Assembly (NCBI RefSeq): GCF_014646335.1
Contig: NZ_BMNG01000013.1
Coordinates: 248,001-312,000, forward strand
Length of the DNA stretch: 64,000 nucleotides
Source of the DNA: Streptomyces lasiicapitis
GTDB taxonomy: Bacteria; Actinomycetota; Actinomycetes; Streptomycetales; Streptomycetaceae
Direction of reading: 5' to 3'
Part shown: piece after piece, positions 60,085-64,000 of the stretch
Position numbering within the stretch: the stretch's first letter is position 1
Layout of the letters: the number at the start of each line of letters is the position of its first letter
Program-made: the position numbers and the translations under genes
The notes under the pieces: generated by a model
What the model was told of the DNA's origin: nothing
Databases searched by the model: none
What the model saw: the letters and a program-made list of their open reading frames with translations, nothing else

Positions 60085-60807
60085 ATGCTTAAGCGCTCAC
60101 GGCTGATCGCCGCTCCGGTCGCGGCTGTCGCCCTGACCCTGACTGTCGCCGGCTACCAGGCAAGTGCGGCCGAGTCCTCGGCTTCGGGCGGCAAGGCGGC
60201 CGCGGCCCCGTGTCTGGCCGGCGCCACGACACTGGTCGGCGATCTCGACGGCGACGGCCGCCCGGACAAGATCATCAACCCTGGGCACACCGGCCTCAAG
60301 ATGACGGTCCAGTGGGGAACCGCGAGCGGCGGGTTCGGCACCAAGCACACCGTCAGCAAGCTGCTCGGTACGAGGTCCGGAGAGGTCACGACCGCCGCGG
60401 TCGCCGATTTCCAGAACGACGGCACCTTGGACATGGTCGTCAACATCGTCAAGCCGTCCGGCATCGACGACCCCAACAAGGCGCGCGTCGCGCAGTACCG
60501 CCCCGGCCCGCTCAAGCGCGCCGACCTGGGCTCCGCCTCCGCCCGCACGCTCGACATCGGCACCCAGGGCGAGGCCAAGCAGCTCCGCATCGCCAACTAC
60601 GGCGGCGACAAGTACCCGGACCTCGCCGTCCTCAACAACGCCGGTGACGGCGTGTGGGAGCGGTCCATTCGCGTGTCGAAGCCGGGCACAGGCCCCGGGA
60701 AGTACGACTACGACCTGCAGCAGCAGTACGGCGCGACCGGCACCCCGGCCGAGCCCCCGACCATGCCCACCAGCGGCTGGAAGCACTTCTACAAGGCCTG
60801 CTCCTGA
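60085..60807 (+). CDS. Secreted FG-GAP/VCBS-like protein
   Basis: A 240-residue exported protein. Signal peptide (RLIAAPVAAVALTLTVAGYQASAA) cleaves near residue 32. The mature part carries a calcium-type loop LVGDLDGDGRPDKII and further FG-GAP/VCBS-like units (AAVADFQNDGTLDMVV, LRIANYGGDKYPDLAVLNNAGDG), suggesting a partial beta-propeller with three blades. This is too short for a complete seven-bladed propeller. Two cysteines, near the first blade and at the C-terminus (KACS), may bond. Start: ATG at 60085 with GAGGAG upstream; five extra upstream codons are less likely. Confidence 0.8.
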   Translation: MLKRSRLIAAPVAAVALTLTVAGYQASAAESSASGGKAAAAPCLAGATTLVGDLDGDGRPDKIINPGHTGLKMTVQWGTASGGFGTKHTVSKLLGTRSGEVTTAAVADFQNDGTLDMVVNIVKPSGIDDPNKARVAQYRPGPLKRADLGSASARTLDIGTQGEAKQLRIANYGGDKYPDLAVLNNAGDGVWERSIRVSKPGTGPGKYDYDLQQQYGATGTPAEPPTMPTSGWKHFYKACS

Positions 60808-60839
60808 CCAGGTCCTGAGCACCTGTTCCCCCTGACCAC

Positions 60840-60883
60840 GGCCGGGTGCCGCCGATCCCCCGGGACATCGGCGGCGCCCGGCC
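60840..60883. terminator. Strong bidirectional terminator
   Basis: 17-bp inverted repeat GGCCGGGTGCCGCCGAT / ATCGGCGGCGCCCGGCC (one G-T wobble), 10-nt loop. It directly abuts the stop codon of the response regulator at 60884 and follows the FG-GAP gene by 32 bp. Confidence 0.88.
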
Positions 60884-61528
60884 CTACCCCTTGTTCAAGT
60901 ACGCCAGCACCGCGAGCACCCGCCGGTGCCCGCTGTCGCTCTGCGGCAGGCCCAGCTTCAGGAACACGTTCCCGATGTGCTTGCTGACGGCGCGGTCGGA
61001 GACGACCAGGGTGGTGGCGATGGTGGTGTTGTCGCGGCCCTCGGCCATGAGGTGGAGGACCTCGCGTTCGCGCGGGGTGAGGGTGTCGAGGGGGTCGTCG
61101 GCGCGGCGGGTGAGGAGTTCGGTGACGACCTCGGGGTCGAGGGCGGTGCCGCCGGCGGCGACGCGTTCGAGGGCGTCGAGGAATTCGTCGACGCGGCCGA
61201 CGCGGTCCTTGAGGAGGTAGCCGACGCCGCCCGCGCCGCCGCTGAGGAGTTCGGCGGCGTACGTCTCCTCGACGTACTGGGAGAGGACCAGGACCGGCAG
61301 GTCGGGGATCTGCTCGCGGGCCGCGAGGGCGGCGCGCAGGCCCTCGTCGCGGAAGCCGGGCGGCATCCGTACGTCGAGGACGGCCACGTCGGGGCGGTGT
61401 TCCAGGAGGGCGGGCAGGACCTCGGGGCCGGTGGCCGCGACGGCCGCCACCTCGTGGCCCACGGACGTGAGGAGCAGCACCATCCCCTCCCTCAGCAACG
61501 CGTTGTCCTCCGCGATCACCACACGCAC
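60884..61528 (-). CDS. LuxR/NarL-family response regulator
   Basis: A 214-residue regulator. Receiver domain: the acidic pair (E7, D8 in IAEDNALLREG), phosphoacceptor aspartate in VAVLDVRMPP, threonine/serine position in VLVLSQYVEE and lysine in YLLKDRV. C-terminal helix-turn-helix of LuxR type: LTPREREVLHLMAEGRDNTTIATTLVVSDRAVSKHIGNVFLKLGL. The GTG start at 61528 overlaps the kinase gene and follows GGAG with 5-bp spacing. It probably binds the palindromes at 62970-62989 and 56405-56428. Confidence 0.93.
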   Translation of the reverse strand: MRVVIAEDNALLREGMVLLLTSVGHEVAAVAATGPEVLPALLEHRPDVAVLDVRMPPGFRDEGLRAALAAREQIPDLPVLVLSQYVEETYAAELLSGGAGGVGYLLKDRVGRVDEFLDALERVAAGGTALDPEVVTELLTRRADDPLDTLTPREREVLHLMAEGRDNTTIATTLVVSDRAVSKHIGNVFLKLGLPQSDSGHRRVLAVLAYLNKG

Positions 61529-62700
61529 GGCAGCTCCACTCCGATCTCGGTCGGCCCCCCGGCGGGGCTGACCACCTCCATGGTCCCGTCGAGGGCGGCG
61601 ACCCGGCGCCGCATGCCGAGCAGGCCGCTGCCGCCCGACTCGTCGGCACCGCCCTGCCCCTCGTCCCGCACAAGGAGGCGCAACCCCGCGGCCCCGCGGG
61701 CGAGTTCCACCGTCGCCCGCCGCGCCCCGCTGTGCTTCGCCGCGTTCGTCAGGGCCTCCGCCACCACGAAGTACGCCGCCGCCTCCACGGCCGCGGGCGC
61801 GCGCGGCCCGTCCGCCACGCCGTCGTCCCGCACGGACACGTCCAGGCCGCTGCTCGCCGCCAACGCCCTTACGGCACCGACGAGTCCGCGGTCCGTCAGG
61901 ATCGGCGGGTGGATGCCGCGTACGACGTGCCGCAGCTCGGCGAGGGCCTCCTCGGCCTGGTCCTGCGCGTCGGCGAGCAGCTTGCGGACCGCCTCCGGGT
62001 CCGTGTCGTACACACGCCTGGCCAGGCCCATCCGCATGGACAGGGCCACGAGGCGCGCCTGGGTGCCGTCGTGCAGGTCCCGCTCGATCCGGCGCAGTTC
62101 GGCGCCGTGCGCCGCGACCGCGCCCGCCCGCGTCTGCGTCAACTCCTCGACCCGCTGCGCCAGTTCGGCGTTCCGCTCCGCCTCCGGCGACGGCTTGAGC
62201 AGCGCCGTCGACCAGCGCGTGTCCAGCTCGGCGAGGCGCCCGATCAGCGGGAGCACGACGGCCTTGCGGCCGAGGAGCCCGCACCACACCCCGTCGACCA
62301 GCGCGCCGATCACCCACAGGGGCAACGCCACGTACAGCAGCGCCAGTCCGTAGACGAAGTGGACGAACAGCCACCGCAGGTCGCGGTACGTCCCGGGGTC
62401 CTTGACCGCCTTGCGCACCCGCTCGACGAGCGTGCCGGTCAGCGGCGTGTACGCCTCGCGGATCTCCGTACCCGACCACCGGCCGACCTGCCGCCGCTTG
62501 GACCCGGCCATCCGGCGCAGCAGCAGGACCGTCTCGGGCAGCACGCCCAGGCCGATCACGATGAGCGACGCGACGACGGTGAAGAGCAGGACGCCGACGA
62601 AGACGTACGAGAGGAGGGCCAGGCCCGCGCCCATGAGCAACTGCATGGACGCGCGATCGGCCCGGCCCAGCGTCTCCCGCATGCTCGTCGGGCGGCGCAC
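61516..62700 (-). CDS. Sensor histidine kinase (HisKA_3 type)
   Basis: A 394-residue membrane kinase. Two pairs of helices (SYVFVGVLLFTVVASLIVIGLGV and FVHFVYGLALLYVALPLWVIGALV) with little extracytoplasmic sequence, so it probably senses the membrane or a partner protein. HisKA_3 motif ELRRIERDLHDGTQARLVALS holds the phosphorylated histidine; the HATPase domain shows NAAKHS, DEGQGG and GSGLLGMRRRVAAL. This intramembrane-sensing layout occurs with FtsX-type ABC transporters in cell-envelope stress. Start: GTG at 62700, two bases after the small gene's stop; an ATG 18 bp downstream is possible. Confidence 0.92.
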   Translation of the reverse strand: MRRPTSMRETLGRADRASMQLLMGAGLALLSYVFVGVLLFTVVASLIVIGLGVLPETVLLLRRMAGSKRRQVGRWSGTEIREAYTPLTGTLVERVRKAVKDPGTYRDLRWLFVHFVYGLALLYVALPLWVIGALVDGVWCGLLGRKAVVLPLIGRLAELDTRWSTALLKPSPEAERNAELAQRVEELTQTRAGAVAAHGAELRRIERDLHDGTQARLVALSMRMGLARRVYDTDPEAVRKLLADAQDQAEEALAELRHVVRGIHPPILTDRGLVGAVRALAASSGLDVSVRDDGVADGPRAPAAVEAAAYFVVAEALTNAAKHSGARRATVELARGAAGLRLLVRDEGQGGADESGGSGLLGMRRRVAALDGTMEVVSPAGGPTEIGVELPCVW

Positions 62701-62702
62701 GT

Positions 62703-62867
62703 TCAGGAGTGCTTCTCGCGGGTCAGGACCAGCGCGGTGATCGAGCCGATGACGGCGACACCCGTGGTGACGCTCACGGCGATCTCCGTCGCCCCGTCGA
62801 GCGTGAGGCTGCTGAAGGCGTTGACGACGACGGCGACGGCGAGCACGAACCAGAGGAGGGCCTTCAT
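62703..62867 (-). CDS. Small two-helix membrane protein, first gene of the two-component operon
   Basis: A 54-residue protein: MKALLWFVLAVAVVVNAFSSL, a short acidic loop (TLDGATE) and IAVSVTTGVAVIGSITALVLT, ending REKHS. Two helices fill nearly all of it. Start: ATG at 62867 with GAAAGG seven bases upstream. It ends two bases before the kinase gene, so it may modulate that kinase, but this is inferred only from position. Such tiny first genes are easily missed in annotation. Confidence 0.75.
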   Translation of the reverse strand: MKALLWFVLAVAVVVNAFSSLTLDGATEIAVSVTTGVAVIGSITALVLTREKHS

Positions 62868-62969
62868 GGCGGAACCTTTCGGGGAGCGGGAGGCGGGGGA
62901 ACGCTGCTGCACCTGAGCGACTCTGCCGTGTCGGCGACCGCGCGGCGAGGGGGCGGCCTCCCGAACCGG

Positions 62970-62989
62970 GGGTGTAGTGCGCTACACCC
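62970..62989. promoter_or_regulatory. Palindrome upstream of the two-component operon (shared operator, copy 2)
   Basis: GGGTGTAG (62970-62977), TGCG, CTACACCC (62982-62989), 102 bp before the small gene's ATG at 62867. It abuts the stop codon of the TetR gene. It shares arms and one flank with 56405-56428. It might also help end the TetR transcript. Confidence 0.75.
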
Positions 62990-63622
62990 TCACAGCGCCT
63001 TGAGCGCCGCCGCCGTCGCCGTGGCCAGCGCGCCCAGGTAGCCCTTGGGCAGCTCGCCCCGCACCACCACGGCCCGCCAGTACAGCGGCCCCGACATCAG
63101 GTCGAGGGCCAGCTCCTCGGCCACACCGGCTCTCAGCTCACCCCGCGCCACCGCCTGCGCGACGATCCCGCTCGCCACGCCGTGCTGGCCCTCGCGCAGC
63201 GCCTTCTGCAGGGCCGCCTCGATCTCGGGGTTGCGGGCCGCCTCCGCCTGGAGGTCGGGGATGACCTGGGAGGCGACGGGGTGGCGAAGGGCCCGGGACG
63301 TCACCTCGTACAGCAGTCGCAGGTCGCCCTCCAGTGAGCCCGTGTCCGGGGTCGGCAGGCCCTGGACGGCGAGGGCCGACACCAGGTCGAGGACGAGGTG
63401 CAGCTTGGAGCGCCAGCGGCGGTAGACGGCCGTCTTGCCGACGCCCGCGCGGCGCGCGATGCCCTCGATGGACATGCGGGCGTAGCCGACGGCCGCGAGT
63501 TCCTCGAAGACGGCGGTCCGGATGGCCTCGGTCACATCCTCACGGAGCACGGCGGCCCCGGCCGGCGCCCTTTTGCCCTGCTGGCGGGCGCTGCGGCCCG
63601 CGTCCCCGTCGCTCGTCGTCAT
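62990..63622 (-). CDS. TetR-family transcriptional regulator
   Basis: A 210-residue regulator. The N-terminal helix-turn-helix is canonical: AIRTAVFEELAAVGYARMSIEGIARRAGVGKTAVYRRWRSK, residues about 33-73. The ligand domain (LRLLYEVTSRALRHPVASQVIPDLQ, ELALDLMSGPLYWRAVV) resembles the AcrR-type TetR_C subgroup. Divergent from the ABC permease at 63780, with two 26-bp repeats between them as likely operators. Start: ATG at 63622 (MTTSDGDAG); an in-frame GTG 21 bp upstream would lie in the operator region and is less likely. Confidence 0.9.
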   Translation of the reverse strand: MTTSDGDAGRSARQQGKRAPAGAAVLREDVTEAIRTAVFEELAAVGYARMSIEGIARRAGVGKTAVYRRWRSKLHLVLDLVSALAVQGLPTPDTGSLEGDLRLLYEVTSRALRHPVASQVIPDLQAEAARNPEIEAALQKALREGQHGVASGIVAQAVARGELRAGVAEELALDLMSGPLYWRAVVVRGELPKGYLGALATATAAALKAL

Positions 63623-63641
63623 ACGGACAGCATAAGGCGCC

Positions 63642-63716
63642 ACGACGATACGGTTGCGTCCCGACGTCGCGACGTCCTACTGTCGGCGTTACGACGATAC
63701 GGACCCGTCCCGACGT
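63642..63716. promoter_or_regulatory. Duplicated TetR operator region
   Basis: Two 26-bp direct repeats at 63642-63667 and 63691-63716 (23 of 26 identical, 49 bp apart), each an imperfect palindrome ACGnCGnnACG-N4-CGTnnCGnCGT. A perfect 14-bp palindrome GACGTCGCGACGTC sits at 63663-63676, and ACGTACGTACGT at 63720-63731. Confidence 0.75.
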
Positions 63717-63779
63717 AAGACGTACGTACGTGTCGCCGTCGCCCTCGGATTCCCGCGCCCCCGAGCGAAAGCAGCGGAC

Positions 63780-64000
63780 GTGAGCCAGCTCCTCGACAAG
63801 CCGCCCACCGCGACGGCCGCCCCCTCCGGGCCCCCCGCCCCATCCCCTGCCGACCTCGCCGCCCGCCACGGCCTCACCGTCAGCGGCGCCCGCCCCACCC
63901 TCCCGGCGTACGTACGCCAGCTCTGGGACCGCCGCCACTTCATCACCGCGTTCGCCACCGCCAAGCTCACCGCCCAGTACAGCCAGGCGAAGCTCGGCCA
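63780..64000 (+). CDS. ABC-2 type polysaccharide export permease (Wzm/TagG-like), N-terminal part only
   Basis: The gene runs off the right edge; about 73 residues are visible. A disordered Ala/Pro head is followed by LTVSGARPTLPAYVRQLWDRRHFITAFATAKLTAQYSQAKLGQ. The pattern (W.RR.FI..F...........LG) is the cytoplasmic N-terminus of permeases that export teichoic acids or O-antigen-like polymers with a Wzt/TagH-like ATPase. It is probably the exporter for the locus at 40-55 kb. The GTG at 63780 is chosen for lack of an alternative; the ribosome site is poor. Divergent from tetR. Confidence 0.75.
   Translation, partial: MSQLLDKPPTATAAPSGPPAPSPADLAARHGLTVSGARPTLPAYVRQLWDRRHFITAFATAKLTAQYSQAKLG

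Noticed and set aside
1..64000. Prophage, insertion sequence or integrase/att site
   Set aside because: No transposase, integrase or terminal inverted repeat was recognised.

Overview
The window is chromosomal DNA of a Streptomyces-type actinomycete. The GC content is very high, with G/C-ending codons throughout. GTG and TTG starts, ATGA/GTGA gene overlaps and rare TTA codons are common. Several gene blocks are typical of the Streptomyces core chromosome: the ftsE-ftsX pair, ctpA-smpB-ssrA, prfB beside the Ser/Thr kinase pair pkaB/pkaA, and a MatAB-like exopolysaccharide operon. The strand alternates between blocks. No phage, insertion sequence, CRISPR array, rRNA or tRNA is visible; the only stable RNA is tmRNA.

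Region by region. 1-4.65 kb: the start of a CGNR-type regulator, a DUF1772 membrane protein, a uroporphyrinogen-III synthase fused to a winged helix, a NarK nitrate/nitrite transporter and a proline-rich membrane protein. 4.8-7.95 kb: three poorly characterised genes that may be type VII (ESX) associated, two of them with TTA codons. 8.2-11.9 kb: a tandem duplication of a lipoprotein + secreted-protein gene pair. 12.1-16.7 kb: a translationally coupled three-gene operon (MatA-like, NodB deacetylase-GT2 synthase, acyltransferase) for a PNAG-like surface glycan. 16.8-20.8 kb: a LysR regulator divergent from an MFS exporter, then a DacB/PBP4 peptidase. 20.9-25.1 kb: ssrA (tmRNA), smpB, an S41 protease, ftsX and ftsE. 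25.2-30.9 kb: a tiny zinc-ribbon membrane protein, a LAETG surface protein, prfB, pkaB and pkaA. 31.3-35.4 kb: a giant FHA/FtsK-SpoIIIE-like ATPase, followed by about 0.9 kb of non-coding repeats.

36.3-40.05 kb is a sugar ABC importer (binding lipoprotein and two permeases) without its own ATPase. 40.2-55.4 kb is an envelope-polysaccharide locus: a methyltransferase, a beta-sandwich protein, a GT4-Stealth phosphotransferase fusion, two divergent GT2-TagB/F glycerophosphotransferase fusions, a polytopic membrane protein, a GT2 and a GalE-like epimerase. The window ends in the start of an ABC-2 (Wzm/TagG-type) polysaccharide export permease, which may belong to the same pathway.

55.5-63.6 kb holds an imine-reductase-like enzyme, an ABC transporter with a large FtsX-type permease, a secreted FG-GAP-like protein, a two-component system (small membrane protein, HisKA_3 kinase, LuxR-type regulator) and a TetR regulator. 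The most notable signal is a palindrome, GGGTGTAG-N4-CTACACCC, with matching flanking sequence. It lies about 103 bp upstream of both the ABC transporter operon and the two-component operon, suggesting that the response regulator controls both.
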